Below are positions 35,693-45,455 of a DNA stretch of 64,000 bases, piece after piece. The stretch spans positions 372,001 to 436,000 of the forward strand of contig NZ_MAOE01000035.1 in the NCBI RefSeq assembly GCF_001884185.1, written 5' to 3'. Every line of letters begins with the position of its first letter. Position 1 is the first letter of the stretch. The stretch is from Bacillus albus. Lineage in GTDB: Bacteria > Bacillota > Bacilli > Bacillales > Bacillaceae_G. The notes below the pieces were generated by a model that worked only from the letters and a program-made list of their open reading frames with translations, was not told the origin of the DNA and searched no databases. A program made the translations under genes and the position numbers.

Positions 35693-36829
35693 ATGATAAA
35701 AAAAATAATGACGATGGCTTCGCTGTCCGCTGTAGTTTGTGGTGGCGTATACTATTTTTTCTATAATCCGAATATAAAGGAAAGTACCGTATTAACAACT
35801 AAGGTGAGTCCTACTATTGAATCCGAAGTACAAGAGAATATAGAAAAAAAAGAAGGACAGCAAATTGATTATGCTAGTATATCTCAAAAGTTAGATCAAT
35901 ATTTAATAGGAAAGCAATTTAATGGAACGGTTTTAGTAACAAATAAAGAGCATGTTATATTAAATAAAGGATATGGGTATGCTGATGTTCAAAATAAGAT
36001 AGAGAATACGCCTCAAACAAAATATCGTATCGGTTCTATTACGAAAACAGTTGTGGCTACATCTATTTTACAGATGCAGGATCAAGGGAAGCTAAATATT
36101 GAAGATAATGTAAATAAATATATTCCATCTTTTCCAGTAGATAAAAATATTACTTTATATCATTTGTTAACACACACATCAGGTTTACCAGAAAGCGGAA
36201 AAGGGAAAGTGAATGCTACTTCTCGTATAAACTTAGTAAATTGGATTGGAAGCCAAAAATTAGAATTTCCACCAGGCGCAGGTTGGAGATATACAGATTA
36301 TAATTATATGGTGCTTGCCTATATTATAGAAAGCATATCAAAAAAGCCTTTAGGAGATTACATAAAAGAAAATATATTTACTAAAGCAGAAATGCATGAA
36401 TCTGGTATGGGCAATATGGCTCAGGGAGATCAGCATTTTACGAAAGGATATGTAAAGAAAGAGAATGTACTTGAACCTGCACAAAAATTGTTAATGGATT
36501 GGTTATACGGATGCGGTGAGATGTATACGACAGTTGGTGATATGAAGAAGTTAGACGAAGCGATTATAAATGGGAAACTTCTTTCTGAACAAAGTATACA
36601 AGCGATGTTTTCACCTTCAACAGAACGAAAATATGCATTTAGTTTTTACATATATCCGGATTATTTTCATAATCATGGTGTACTATCTGGTTGGAACACT
36701 TTCAATAATTTTAATAAAGAAAAAGGCACTTTTGTTATTTTATTTTCAAATGTGAAAAATAGTATAGATGATGATTTTAATAATGAGTTTCGAAAGATGG
36801 TAAATGATTTATTAGAACAAAGGGGATGA
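35693..36829 (+). CDS. Beta-lactamase-family serine hydrolase (class C-like)
   Basis: A 378-residue protein anchored or exported by an N-terminal hydrophobic segment (IMTMASLSAVVCGGVYYFFY). The catalytic SxxK is in YRIGSITKTVVA near residue 117, the YxN-equivalent is YTDYNYMVLAYI near 202, and the third motif is HNHGVLSGWN near 323. This is the esterase/DD-peptidase branch of the serine beta-lactamase superfamily, so wall-directed or esterase activity is more likely than drug resistance. It is the first gene of a tight three-gene operon. Confidence 0.85.
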   Translation: MIKKIMTMASLSAVVCGGVYYFFYNPNIKESTVLTTKVSPTIESEVQENIEKKEGQQIDYASISQKLDQYLIGKQFNGTVLVTNKEHVILNKGYGYADVQNKIENTPQTKYRIGSITKTVVATSILQMQDQGKLNIEDNVNKYIPSFPVDKNITLYHLLTHTSGLPESGKGKVNATSRINLVNWIGSQKLEFPPGAGWRYTDYNYMVLAYIIESISKKPLGDYIKENIFTKAEMHESGMGNMAQGDQHFTKGYVKKENVLEPAQKLLMDWLYGCGEMYTTVGDMKKLDEAIINGKLLSEQSIQAMFSPSTERKYAFSFYIYPDYFHNHGVLSGWNTFNNFNKEKGTFVILFSNVKNSIDDDFNNEFRKMVNDLLEQRG

Positions 36830-36833
36830 GAAA

Positions 36834-37712
36834 ATGGAACGTAAAAATGTATCAATAGGTTTCATCGGTATTGGTGTAATGGGAAACAGTATGGTGCGTC
36901 ATTTAATGCAAGACGGCTATAAAGTATATGTATATAATAGAACAAAAGCGAAAACAGACTCTTTAGTGCAAGATGGTGCAAATTGGTGTGATACACCGAA
37001 AGAGTTAGTAAAGCAAGTTGATGTTGTAATGACTATGGTTGGATATCCACATGATGTAGAAGAAGTGTACTTTGGAATAGATGGAATTTTGGAGAATGCA
37101 AATGAAGGCACGATAGCGATTGATTTCACGACATCTACACCAACATTGGCAAAACGTATTAATGAAACTGGTAAAAGTAAGAATGTATATACGTTAGATG
37201 CACCTGTATCTGGAGGAGACGTTGGTGCGAAAGAAGCAAGACTCGCAATTATGGTCGGTGGAGAGAAAGAAATATATGAAAAATGTTTACCGTTATTTGA
37301 AAAACTAGGAACAAATATTCAGTTGCAAGGGCCAGCTGGAAGTGGACAACATACAAAAATGTGCAATCAAATTGCGATTGCTTCTAATATGATTGGAGTA
37401 TGTGAAGCTGTTGCTTATGCGAAAAAGGCTGGATTAGATCCCGATAAAGTATTAGAGAGTATTTCAACGGGAGCAGCAGGTAGCTGGTCATTGAGTAATT
37501 TAGCTCCTCGAATGTTAAAGGGAGATTTTGAACCAGGGTTTTATGTAAAGCATTTTATGAAAGATATGAAGATTGCTTTAGATGAGGCTGAAAAATTGCA
37601 ATTACCAGTACCGGGTTTAAGCTTGGCGAAGGAATTGTATGAAGAGCTAATAAAAGATGGGGAAGAGAATAGCGGAACACAAGTGTTATACAAAAAATAC
37701 ATAAGGGGGTAA
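36834..37712 (+). CDS. 3-hydroxyisobutyrate dehydrogenase-family oxidoreductase
   Basis: A 292-residue beta-hydroxyacid dehydrogenase. The NAD(P) loop is GFIGIGVMGNSM near residue 8, the substrate motif DAPVSGGDVGAKEARL is near 122 and the catalytic lysine motif GSGQHTKMCNQIA near 168. It oxidises a beta-hydroxyacid or reduces a semialdehyde; the specific substrate is not evident. It lies 4 nt after the serine hydrolase and 5 nt before the next gene. Confidence 0.88.
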   Translation: MERKNVSIGFIGIGVMGNSMVRHLMQDGYKVYVYNRTKAKTDSLVQDGANWCDTPKELVKQVDVVMTMVGYPHDVEEVYFGIDGILENANEGTIAIDFTTSTPTLAKRINETGKSKNVYTLDAPVSGGDVGAKEARLAIMVGGEKEIYEKCLPLFEKLGTNIQLQGPAGSGQHTKMCNQIAIASNMIGVCEAVAYAKKAGLDPDKVLESISTGAAGSWSLSNLAPRMLKGDFEPGFYVKHFMKDMKIALDEAEKLQLPVPGLSLAKELYEELIKDGEENSGTQVLYKKYIRG

Positions 37713-37717
37713 ATGAA

Positions 37718-38050
37718 ATGGATCTTCAAAAATTTGATGAGATGGTTGATGCTGTGCAACGAGCAACTTGTATACAAATTAATGAAAAGCAAAAAGAAGC
37801 TTTTAAACAAAAATATGATTTTGAACCGGAATTCGAATATGGAAAAGATGAAAAAGGGCATTACGTTATTCGAACTTCAAAAAAGATGCTGGAAGAAATG
37901 GAATTTTATTTGGCATTGAAATATGATCGAGATGGAATTGACCTTTATATGCAAGCAGAGATCGACGATATAAGCCACGTATCTGTTATCTATAGTGAAG
38001 ATGCCCTGCATTTACAAGAATTATTTCAATTTCTAGAAGAAAATAAATAA
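37718..38050 (+). CDS. Unknown 110-residue acidic protein
   Basis: A small acidic protein (start MDLQKFDEMVDAVQRATCIQ) with alternating helix and strand character and no membrane segment. AAGGGGG lies 8 nt before the ATG, and the gene is the third of the operon starting at 35693. I do not recognise the family, and no function is inferred beyond probable co-expression. Confidence 0.75.
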   Translation: MDLQKFDEMVDAVQRATCIQINEKQKEAFKQKYDFEPEFEYGKDEKGHYVIRTSKKMLEEMEFYLALKYDRDGIDLYMQAEIDDISHVSVIYSEDALHLQELFQFLEENK

Positions 38051-38078
38051 AAGTCCTCATGTGAGGACTTTTATTTAG
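38049..38078 (+). terminator. Terminator after the three-gene operon
   Basis: AAAAGTCCTCA (38049-38059) pairs with TGAGGACTTTT (38062-38072), followed by ATTT. Confidence 0.8.
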
Positions 38079-38096
38079 GTATATTTCATTTTACAA

Positions 38097-38372
38097 TTAT
38101 AAGCTAGAAGCCCGGCGGCATCGTTCAATTGGGAATGGAATCACTTGCGCGGTGTGATTAGGACCAAATTGTTTTGTACGAGCATGGCGTATTATATAAA
38201 ATGCACAGAGAATTGAAACAGGAATAGCACCGAATAAACCAAAAAATAAAGCGCTTACACAAGATGCGACAAAACCTAAAACACCAACCTCTAACTCCTC
38301 CATAATAGCTCCTAAAATAACAGGAAGTGCTCCACATGTAACCCCTAGTATAAGTGCGATAAGTAAACTCAT
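38097..38372 (-). CDS. Small membrane protein (91 aa)
   Basis: Three hydrophobic stretches (SLLIALILGVTCGALPVILGAI, VLGFVASCVSALFFGLFG and IPVSILCAFYII) are followed by a basic tail (HARTKQFGPNHTAQ). AGAGGGGGAGAATC lies directly before the ATG. No family recognised. Confidence 0.65.
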   Translation of the reverse strand: MSLLIALILGVTCGALPVILGAIMEELEVGVLGFVASCVSALFFGLFGAIPVSILCAFYIIRHARTKQFGPNHTAQVIPFPIERCRRASSL

Positions 38373-38535
38373 GATTCTCCCCCTCTGTTTGCCATATTCT
38401 TTTCCTTTTTATTTAATTGTAGTATATCATATATAAAACAGAATTTTCAGAAAAAAATCAAAAAAAGTTCAATAAATGTTCAAAAAATGTTAAAAATTCA
38501 CTTGGAAAATAGAAGGACTCATATGTTTGAGAAAA

Positions 38536-38573
38536 TAAAAAATCAGGCTTATTTCATTTTTGAAATAAGCCTG
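38536..38573 (-). terminator. Distal terminator of the mtnWXBD operon
   Basis: A perfect 13-bp stem, CAGGCTTATTTCA (38544-38556) with TGAAATAAGCCTG (38561-38573). On the minus strand it is followed by a T-rich tail. A second compound hairpin lies between it and mtnD. Confidence 0.75.
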
Positions 38574-38601
38574 TTCCATAGGAGGATGTATATATGTAGA
38601 G

Positions 38602-38643
38602 TGAATAAAAGGTTGGAAAAGGGGATCCAAGTCCTTTTATTCA
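38602..38643 (-). terminator. Compound hairpin just after mtnD
   Basis: TGAATAAAAGG pairs with CCTTTTATTCA, and inside it TTGGA pairs with TCCAA, giving 16 bp with a 2-nt bulge. It lacks a T-tail, so may stabilise mRNA rather than end it. Confidence 0.45.
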
Positions 38644-38653
38644 ACTGACTACC

Positions 38654-39166
38654 TTAATAGATTGGAACCCAGCCTTCAGTTGTAACAAAAATACGAATAG
38701 CTACAACTTGACGATCATCTTGCAAGGTAAAATAATGTCTCGCATTTTCAGGAACAGATATGAGATCGCCTGGCTCAAGTTCGACGTCAAAGAATTTGCC
38801 ATCTTTTCCTTCAATGGCAAAGATGCCATGACCACTAACAATAAAGCGAACTTCATCATCAGTATGATGGTGTTCTTTTTGGAAATTAATTAATAATTCG
38901 TCAAGGTTAGGTGTGCTATTTGAAAGTGAAATTACATCATGTGCTTTATAACCTCGGCGCGCTGAAACATCAGCGATTTCCTTTGAAAACACAGCTAATA
39001 TTTCAGCTTTGTTTTCATCTGTTAAAGAATAATTTTCACTTAAATGAGTAGGAAGTTTAGAGATGTTCCATTTCTCATATAAAACACCTTCCTCTTGTAG
39101 AAATTTACATACTTCCATTTCATTTTCAATGCGAGTATTTACTTCATGAATACGAATTTGCGCCAT
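38654..39166 (-). CDS. mtnD: Acireductone dioxygenase
   Basis: A 170-residue cupin. The metal ligands are in [16 protein letters not shown] near residue 98 and the final His in [10 protein letters not shown] near 141. With iron it yields formate and 2-keto-4-methylthiobutyrate in methionine salvage; with nickel it makes an off-pathway product. It is last in mtnW-X-B-D and overlaps mtnB by 23 bp. AAGGAGG lies before the ATG. Confidence 0.95.
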   Translation of the reverse strand: MAQIRIHEVNTRIENEMEVCKFLQEEGVLYEKWNISKLPTHLSENYSLTDENKAEILAVFSKEIADVSARRGYKAHDVISLSNSTPNLDELLINFQKEHHHTDDEVRFIVSGHGIFAIEGKDGKFFDVELEPGDLISVPENARHYFTLQDDRQVVAIRIFVTTEGWVPIY

Positions 39167-39782
39167 TAGAAACGCCTCCTTGAATTGATAATAGTTTTAT
39201 ATGAAATTGGAATAAAAACTCATAAGCTTCTAATCTTTTCTTTGCATCAAAGCTATCTCGGCCCCATACGGTAATACCATGGTTACGGATTAATACTGCT
39301 CCCGAATCGCCTTGTATATGCTTTCGGAAGTTTTCACCAAGCGTTGGGATATGAGCATGGTTTTCGATAATAGGAATGTTAATTGTTGCGCCTTCTTCCC
39401 AAATATCGAGAGCTTTAATAATTTCTTGATTTTGAAGGGTGACTGCATGACTATATAAATTTGTGATGACATTGTTATCAGTTGTATGAACATGAAGTAC
39501 GCATCCGGCGTTCGTATTGTTATAAATATGTGTATGCAATATTGTTTCTGCTGAAGGATGTAACTCAGTCTCTAATACGGGAACCCCTAGATGATCTACT
39601 AATAGAAAATCATCTGGAGTAGTTTTTGTTTTATCTTTACCACTTGCTGTAATGAGAAAAGTGAGTGGTTCATGACTAACCTTTATAGAAATATTACCAC
39701 TCGTTGCAGGAAACCAATTTCGTATTGTTAATTCTTTTTTAATCTCGCTTAAGTCATACCATTGACGAAAAAGTTGTTTCAT
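39144..39782 (-). CDS. mtnB: Methylthioribulose-1-phosphate dehydratase
   Basis: A 212-residue class II aldolase-fold protein. The N-terminal [13 protein letters not shown] and zinc-binding pair in [20 protein letters not shown] near residue 80, plus HGITVWG near 173, identify the MtnB family. It dehydrates methylthioribulose-1-P to the diketo compound used by MtnW. It overlaps mtnX by 4 bp, so translation is coupled. Confidence 0.95.
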   Translation of the reverse strand: MKQLFRQWYDLSEIKKELTIRNWFPATSGNISIKVSHEPLTFLITASGKDKTKTTPDDFLLVDHLGVPVLETELHPSAETILHTHIYNNTNAGCVLHVHTTDNNVITNLYSHAVTLQNQEIIKALDIWEEGATINIPIIENHAHIPTLGENFRKHIQGDSGAVLIRNHGITVWGRDSFDAKKRLEAYEFLFQFHIKLLSIQGGVSNGANSYS

Positions 39783-40438
39783 AATTTCACCTCCAACAAA
39801 TGTTTTAATGCATATTGAACATCGTGAAATGTTTCAAAAGGTGTATAAGCGATATGATTTTCTTCACACTTTGTAATAAGGAAGTCGCGAGCAAATACTT
39901 TATCTGCTTGTTTCGCAGCTTGTAAATCAGTAATGGAATCTCCAATTACAATATGGAAGTCATTCGTATCACTTAATTTACGGATTAAAGATGATTTGCA
40001 TAATCCGCAATGGTTTTGACAGTGATGATCACAAGGGTGAGGCCATTTAACGGTAATGTATTCACTTGAAAAATCAGTTTCATTACAGTAAATGTGCTCT
40101 TTTGGAATGATTCCTTGTAAGAGTGGATAGACGAAGAAATCCATTCCACCTGATATAACATAAAAAGAAATGTTATTCTCATTTACAAATTGTATAAATT
40201 CATGAAAACCACTACGGATTTCAGCAGTCTCTATTAAAAATTGAATAATATCATCGTGTAGATTAGTAGGTATTAATTGAAATAATTGAGAAACACCTTC
40301 TTGAATAGATAGCTCTTGTGATAATATTCTATTCTTTACTTCTTCAGCTTCTGGTGGTGCGAATTTTTCCATAATGGACATAATGTTATCATTATTTGTA
40401 ATCGTGCCATCGAAATCACAAAATACTTGAATACTCAT
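39779..40438 (-). CDS. mtnX: 2-hydroxy-3-keto-5-methylthiopentenyl-1-phosphate phosphatase
   Basis: A 219-residue HAD phosphatase. It starts [17 protein letters not shown], with motif [14 protein letters not shown] near residue 90 and motif [19 protein letters not shown] near 165. [14 protein letters not shown] stretch near 135 has clustered Cys and His that could bind metal. It removes phosphate after MtnW to give acireductone. It overlaps both neighbours by 4 bp. Confidence 0.94.
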   Translation of the reverse strand: MSIQVFCDFDGTITNNDNIMSIMEKFAPPEAEEVKNRILSQELSIQEGVSQLFQLIPTNLHDDIIQFLIETAEIRSGFHEFIQFVNENNISFYVISGGMDFFVYPLLQGIIPKEHIYCNETDFSSEYITVKWPHPCDHHCQNHCGLCKSSLIRKLSDTNDFHIVIGDSITDLQAAKQADKVFARDFLITKCEENHIAYTPFETFHDVQYALKHLLEVKL

Positions 40439-41679
40439 AATTTCACCTCATGAGAGGGATTTCCCCATATTTGTAGTGCACTATGCAAATTTATGTCATC
40501 TACTTCATGGAGAGGTATATTTTGCAAAGTAGCATCAATCGCAGTACGGAAAGCTTTACCGCCTCCCTGCGCCCCATTCGGATGTCCGTGTATCCCGCCG
40601 CCAGCGTTAATCACAGCATCTTTACCAAAATCTCTTACGATGAAGGGAACGAAACCAGGGTGAATACCAGCAGACGGAACAGAAAAACTCTTCTTGAAAA
40701 ATGCGTCATCTTCAGTTAAATATTTTGAGATAGCAAGAGCTTCTTCTTTTTCTAGCGCAACACTCCCGTATGGAGATGGGAATAATGAAAAGTCAGCGCC
40801 AGCGTAACGTAGTAGCTTGCCGAGTAATAATGGAGATGAAACTCCATATAACTTGGATGCTGAGTAAGCGCCACTTACAGCAGGGTGTGCCATAATAGGA
40901 ACTGGGATTTCGTCATCTTCTGCAAGTGATTGTAGTACATCTAGTCCGTAAGCAAATACGTTAAACAATAGAATATCAGCGCCAGCTTGCACTGCACGTT
41001 TCGCATTTTCTTTTAAATCAAAAGTTCGTCCTGTTAAATTTACGGCATATAACGTTTTATGCCCGTATGTTTCATATACGGATTGTAAAACTTCTTTTCC
41101 AGATGTGATGCGTTTCGTAAGTGGTGTTAATGTATTCTCAAATAATATTTCATCATCTTTTACGATATCTACACCACCACTTGCTTGATCGCGTAATTGC
41201 GTTTTTAAATACCCAATATTTCGTCCAATCATCCCTTTAAAAATACTCATTAAAAGAGGACGCTCATGTACTTGTAAAAGGTTTCGAATACCATCTATGC
41301 CGAACTTCGGGCCAGGAAAATGTTTTTTTAACTCGTCTGAAAAATTTAAGTCAATTAATTTCACTTCGCCATCAAGTGATAGCTTTCCGAATGTAGTTGT
41401 TAAAATTGCTGGTAAATCTGGACTGAAATTTAATAATGGATATTCGATTTTAATAATCCCACGTTTTACTTTTTTACGTAAATACGAATTGGTATGTTCT
41501 TGTTCAGTTAATTCCTCAACATGAATGACGTTGCCTTTATGCTGTTTTAATTGTTCTTGCAATAAATGTGGCAAATGAGTCCAAGAGCCAATTGTTAAAC
41601 CGAGTGCAATTTGCTCAGCTTTTTTTTCTAAGTTATGTGAATCATCATGGATTAAATACGTCGCTATAATTCCGCTCAT
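40435..41679 (-). CDS. mtnW: 2,3-diketo-5-methylthiopentyl-1-phosphate enolase (RuBisCO-like)
   Basis: A 414-residue RuBisCO-like protein. The region equivalent to the carbamylated lysine is [20 protein letters not shown] near residue 170, and [22 protein letters not shown] near 367 is the C-terminal phosphate loop. It is an enolase, not a carboxylase. First gene after the upstream S-box riboswitch on the minus strand. Confidence 0.96.
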   Translation of the reverse strand: MSGIIATYLIHDDSHNLEKKAEQIALGLTIGSWTHLPHLLQEQLKQHKGNVIHVEELTEQEHTNSYLRKKVKRGIIKIEYPLLNFSPDLPAILTTTFGKLSLDGEVKLIDLNFSDELKKHFPGPKFGIDGIRNLLQVHERPLLMSIFKGMIGRNIGYLKTQLRDQASGGVDIVKDDEILFENTLTPLTKRITSGKEVLQSVYETYGHKTLYAVNLTGRTFDLKENAKRAVQAGADILLFNVFAYGLDVLQSLAEDDEIPVPIMAHPAVSGAYSASKLYGVSSPLLLGKLLRYAGADFSLFPSPYGSVALEKEEALAISKYLTEDDAFFKKSFSVPSAGIHPGFVPFIVRDFGKDAVINAGGGIHGHPNGAQGGGKAFRTAIDATLQNIPLHEVDDINLHSALQIWGNPSHEVKL

Positions 41680-41701
41680 TGTTAAAACCTCCTAGTTAAA
41701 T

Positions 41702-41850
41702 AAAAAAACCTCTCAGCTAAGGAGAGGTTTTTTTACAACCAGCTCCTTATCTGTCAGCATAATGCTGCGAGAATTAGCACCGTGTCTACAATTGTAGATC
41801 GGTTGCCGGGTTTCGTCGGGCTCGTCCCTCCACCTGCTCTTGATAAGAAG
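41702..41850 (-). ncRNA. SAM (S-box) riboswitch controlling mtnWXBD
   Basis: Read on the minus strand, the element opens CTTATCAAGAG then GCAGGTGGAGGGA, has the conserved GCAACC and GGTGCTAA segments, and closes with CAGATAAG. It is followed by a terminator of AACCTCTC/GAGAGGTT (plus 41702-41734) with a T-run. High SAM would favour the terminator and switch off the downstream operon. Confidence 0.95.
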
Positions 41851-41913
41851 TATTTAGAAATGTTTAAATTTTTAAGATAACTGAATTTTGTCAGATATTT
41901 TTCATGTTGTCAA

Positions 41914-43101
41914 TTACTTTTTGAAAAAATTTAATTTATCAATTCGAGTAATGGCTTCTCGTAATCTATCTTCTGTATGCAAGAGACCAACGCGGACATA
42001 CCCTTCGCCATGCTCACCAAATCCAACACCAGGAGCAACTGCAACGTGTGCTTTTTCTAGTAAAATATTAGAAAATTGCTCAGATGTATATCCTTCTGGT
42101 ACAGGAAGCCATGCAAAAAATGAGCCCGTTGGAATGTCAACATTCCAACCGATTGCATGACAAGCTTCTATAAGAGCATTCCTGCGAGATTCATAACGAT
42201 TAACAAGTTCTACGACGCAAGATTGCGAACTTAATAGCGCTTCGCGTGCTGCATCTTGAACGGCACCAAAAATACTAACATACATATGATCTTGTAATAA
42301 GTTAATGGTTTCAATGACACTTTCATTCCCTACTGCAAAAGCGATACGCCATCCAGCCATATTGAAAGTTTTCGATAAAGTGTAAATTTCAATTCCTGTA
42401 TCTTTGGCACCGTCTGCTTGTAAGAAACTCACGGGCTTTTGACCATCAAATCCAATAGCACCGTAAGCAAAATCATGAACAACTAATATATTATGTTCAT
42501 TAGCAAAATGAATGGTTTCTTCAAAGAATTCTTTTGATGCAGTAGCACCAGTAGGATTATTTGGATAGTTTAAAAACATTAACTTTGCACGTTCAGCGGT
42601 AGAGTCATCAATTTTCGTATAATCTGGTAAAAAATTATTTTCTGCAAGTAGTGGCATTGTTTCAAATTGTGCTTTTGCTAAAGCAACACCTGATAAATAA
42701 TCTGGATAGCCTGGATCGGGAACGAGAATCGTATCACCAGGGTTTGTAAAGCAAACTGGTAATTCTACTAATCCAGCTTTTCCGCCAAACAAAATAGCAA
42801 CTTCTGTTTTTGGATTTACTACTACATCATATTCACGTTGATAGAATGTTGCCACGGCTTCTTTTAAACTTTCATGTCCGCGAAATGGCGGATATTTATG
42901 ATGAACGGTCTTTTCTGCAGCATCTTGTAAAGCTTTTACGATATGCTGCGGTGTTGGTTGATCTGGATTACCTTGACCTAGATTAATAACATCGTGACCA
43001 GCTGCTACGACTTTGTTAACTTTTGCAACAAGTGAAGCGAAAAATTGTGTCGGCAATGATGTTACTATCTCAGAAGGTTGAAAAAATTTCATACTTTCCA
43101 C
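41914..43101 (-). CDS. mtnE: Methionine salvage aminotransferase
   Basis: A 395-residue class I/II PLP-dependent aminotransferase. NLGQGNPDQPTP is near residue 43, NYPNNPTGATAS near 180 and the PLP lysine in YTLSKTFNMAGWRIAFAVG near 243. It converts 2-keto-4-methylthiobutyrate to methionine. It lies on the same strand as mtnWXBD and upstream of their S-box, and is divergent from mtnU. I see no S-box of its own. Confidence 0.9.
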   Translation of the reverse strand: MESMKFFQPSEIVTSLPTQFFASLVAKVNKVVAAGHDVINLGQGNPDQPTPQHIVKALQDAAEKTVHHKYPPFRGHESLKEAVATFYQREYDVVVNPKTEVAILFGGKAGLVELPVCFTNPGDTILVPDPGYPDYLSGVALAKAQFETMPLLAENNFLPDYTKIDDSTAERAKLMFLNYPNNPTGATASKEFFEETIHFANEHNILVVHDFAYGAIGFDGQKPVSFLQADGAKDTGIEIYTLSKTFNMAGWRIAFAVGNESVIETINLLQDHMYVSIFGAVQDAAREALLSSQSCVVELVNRYESRRNALIEACHAIGWNVDIPTGSFFAWLPVPEGYTSEQFSNILLEKAHVAVAPGVGFGEHGEGYVRVGLLHTEDRLREAITRIDKLNFFKK

Positions 43102-43190
43102 CTCTTTTGAAAGTTGTTACAATTCTAGTGACAAATGATATAATCTTTCCAGTATTTTGTAAAGAAAAAATTATGAATGGGGCTGACAAA

Positions 43191-43970
43191 ATGAAAGTCG
43201 CATGTATTCAAATGGACATTGTCTTTGGAGATGTAGAAAAAAATATTGAGAATGCTAAAAATAAAATAAGCGAAGCGATGAAGGAAAGACCAGATGTTAT
43301 TGTCTTACCAGAACTATGGACAACAGGATATGATTTAACGAGACTCTCTGAAATTGCAGATAGGGATGGATTGGAAACGAAAGAAAAATTGAAAGAATGG
43401 TCGAAACAATATGGTGTACATATTGTCGGTGGTTCTATTGCCAAGCAAACAAAACAAGGTGTTACAAATACAATGTATGTTATAAACAAGGAAGGAGAAC
43501 TAGTCAATGAATATAGTAAAGTGCATTTATTTCAGCTTATGGATGAACATAAATATTTAATAGCTGGAAATAGTACAGGTGAATTTAAGCTAGATGATGT
43601 AGAGTGTGCCGGCACAATTTGTTATGACATTCGTTTTCCGGAATGGATGCGCGTTCATACTGCTAAAGGTGCCAAAGTTTTATTTGTTGTAGCAGAATGG
43701 CCATTAGTTCGTTTAGCACATTGGCGTTTACTATTGCAAGCAAGAGCAATTGAAAATCAATGTTATGTTGTTGCATGTAATAGGGCAGGAAAGGATCCGA
43801 ATAATGAGTTTGCTGGTCACTCTTTAATTGTCGATCCTTGGGGAGAAGTTGTTGTTGAAGCGAATGAAGAAGAATCCATTTTATTTGGAGAGCTTCATTT
43901 TGAGAAAATTAAAGAGGTTCGCAAAGGAATTCCAGTTTTTGCAGATCGTCGTCCAGAATTATATAAATAA
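43191..43970 (+). CDS. mtnU: Nitrilase-family omega-amidase of methionine salvage
   Basis: A 259-residue carbon-nitrogen hydrolase. The catalytic triad appears as Glu in LPELWTTGYD near residue 43, Lys in YSKVHLFQ near 113 and Cys in CYDIRFPEW near 147. As MtnU it is thought to hydrolyse the alpha-ketoglutaramate left by glutamine-dependent transamination in salvage. I favour the ATG at 43191 (MKVACIQM) with GGGG 8 nt upstream, over one six codons earlier. Divergent from mtnE, upstream of the second S-box. Confidence 0.87.
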   Translation: MKVACIQMDIVFGDVEKNIENAKNKISEAMKERPDVIVLPELWTTGYDLTRLSEIADRDGLETKEKLKEWSKQYGVHIVGGSIAKQTKQGVTNTMYVINKEGELVNEYSKVHLFQLMDEHKYLIAGNSTGEFKLDDVECAGTICYDIRFPEWMRVHTAKGAKVLFVVAEWPLVRLAHWRLLLQARAIENQCYVVACNRAGKDPNNEFAGHSLIVDPWGEVVVEANEEESILFGELHFEKIKEVRKGIPVFADRRPELYK

Positions 43971-44038
43971 AATGTTGACAAGTGATTTTTATTCTTGGTA
44001 TAGTCTTCAACATAAAGTTAAAAATTCAAAAAATTATA

Positions 44039-44231
44039 CAACTCTTATCAAGAGCAGGTGGAGGGATTTGGCCCGATGAAGCCCAGCAACCGACCGTAAT
44101 ACCATTGTGAAATGGGGCGTTTATTTACGCCAAAAGGCACGGTGCTAATTCCAGCAGAAAGTTTACTTTCTGGCAGATAAGAGGGGAGAAGATAAACTTC
44201 AAACCTCTTTCTTAGTGGAAAGAGGTTTTTC
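44039..44231 (+). ncRNA. SAM (S-box) riboswitch controlling mtnKA
   Basis: Conserved segments are CTCTTATCAAGAG, GCAGGTGGAGGGA, GCAACCGACC, GGTGCTAATTCC and CAGATAAGAG. A terminator of AAACCTCTTTC (44201-44211) and GAAAGAGGTTT (44218-44228) with Ts follows. It lies 45 bp before mtnK and mirrors the S-box at 41.7 kb. Confidence 0.95.
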
Positions 44232-44273
44232 TGTGTTAGAAAAACCTCTGAATTAAAAAAGGGGGAGAAGACG

Positions 44274-45455
44274 ATGGGATATTATTCATTAACTGAAACG
44301 ACAGCTATACAATATGCGAAAGAACACGGTTATTTTGAAAAGAAAGCAAATGTAGTTTGTCATGAAATTGGAGATGGAAATTTAAATTACGTGTTCAAAT
44401 TAGGTGATGGAGAGAAGTCTATTATACTAAAACAAGCATTGCCATATGCGAAAGTAGTTGGTGAGAGTTGGCCGTTATCTATAAAAAGAGCGACGATTGA
44501 AAGTAAAGCATTACAAATTTTTGCGAAGTATGTGCCGGAATACGTGCCGGTAGTGTACAGTCATGATGAAGAGTTAGCAGTAACAGTAATAGAAGACTTA
44601 TCAAGGCTAACAATTGCTAGAAAAGGATTCATAGATGGAGAAGAATATCCGCTTTTATCCCAACATATTGGTCGTTTTTTAGCACATGTTTTATTTTATA
44701 CTTCAGATTTCGGATTAGAGTCAGAAGAGAAAAGAGTACTAGAAGGTACATTTGTAAACCCAGACCTTTGCAAAATTACAGAGGATTTAGTGTTTACAGA
44801 TCCGTTCGGTCATTACGATACGAATGATTATGAGCCAGAGTTACAACTAGCGGTTGATGAATTGTGGAGTGACAAAACTTTAAAGTTAAAAGTCGCACAG
44901 TATAAATATAAATTTTTAACGAGAAAAGAAGCGCTTATTCATGGTGATTTACATACTGGTAGTATTTTTTCATCGCCTTCTGAAACGAAAGTGATTGATC
45001 CGGAATTTGCAACATATGGCCCATTTGGATTTGATCTTGGTCAATTTATTGCAAATTTATTATTAAATGCGTTATCACGTGAAGAGGAAAAAAGAAATGT
45101 GCTATTTTTCCATATTGAGAAAACATGGAGTTATTTTGTAGAAGCTTTTACGAAGTTATGGATTGGAGAAGGTGTAGAAGCATATACGAAAGAGAAACAA
45201 TGGTTGCCGATTATTTTGCAAAATATTTTTACGGATGCCGTTGGATTTGCTGGATGTGAACTTATCCGCAGAACAATTGGATTAGCGCATGTAGCGGATT
45301 TAGATGAAATAGTAAATAAAGAAACGAGAATTCAAGCGAAGAAACAAGCGCTATCTTTAGGTAAAGAACTAATACAATATGAATCTAAGAACGCCGATAT
45401 TCAACTGTTCCGAACATTATTTCAACAGACAGTTTCTGGAGGGGTAAAAGCATGA
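44274..45455 (+). CDS. mtnK: Methylthioribose kinase
   Basis: A 393-residue kinase of the aminoglycoside-phosphotransferase fold. The Gly-rich ATP loop is [13 protein letters not shown] near residue 38, the catalytic loop [12 protein letters not shown] near 222 and the metal Asp in [17 protein letters not shown] near 240. It phosphorylates 5-methylthioribose, the first salvage step after MTA cleavage. mtnA follows with a 4-bp overlap. Confidence 0.95.
   Translation: MGYYSLTETTAIQYAKEHGYFEKKANVVCHEIGDGNLNYVFKLGDGEKSIILKQALPYAKVVGESWPLSIKRATIESKALQIFAKYVPEYVPVVYSHDEELAVTVIEDLSRLTIARKGFIDGEEYPLLSQHIGRFLAHVLFYTSDFGLESEEKRVLEGTFVNPDLCKITEDLVFTDPFGHYDTNDYEPELQLAVDELWSDKTLKLKVAQYKYKFLTRKEALIHGDLHTGSIFSSPSETKVIDPEFATYGPFGFDLGQFIANLLLNALSREEEKRNVLFFHIEKTWSYFVEAFTKLWIGEGVEAYTKEKQWLPIILQNIFTDAVGFAGCELIRRTIGLAHVADLDEIVNKETRIQAKKQALSLGKELIQYESKNADIQLFRTLFQQTVSGGVKA

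Noticed and set aside
37713..37919. 68-aa ORF overlapping the 110-aa protein
   Set aside because: Different frame, lysine-rich and without the spacing that the true start has to its ribosome site.
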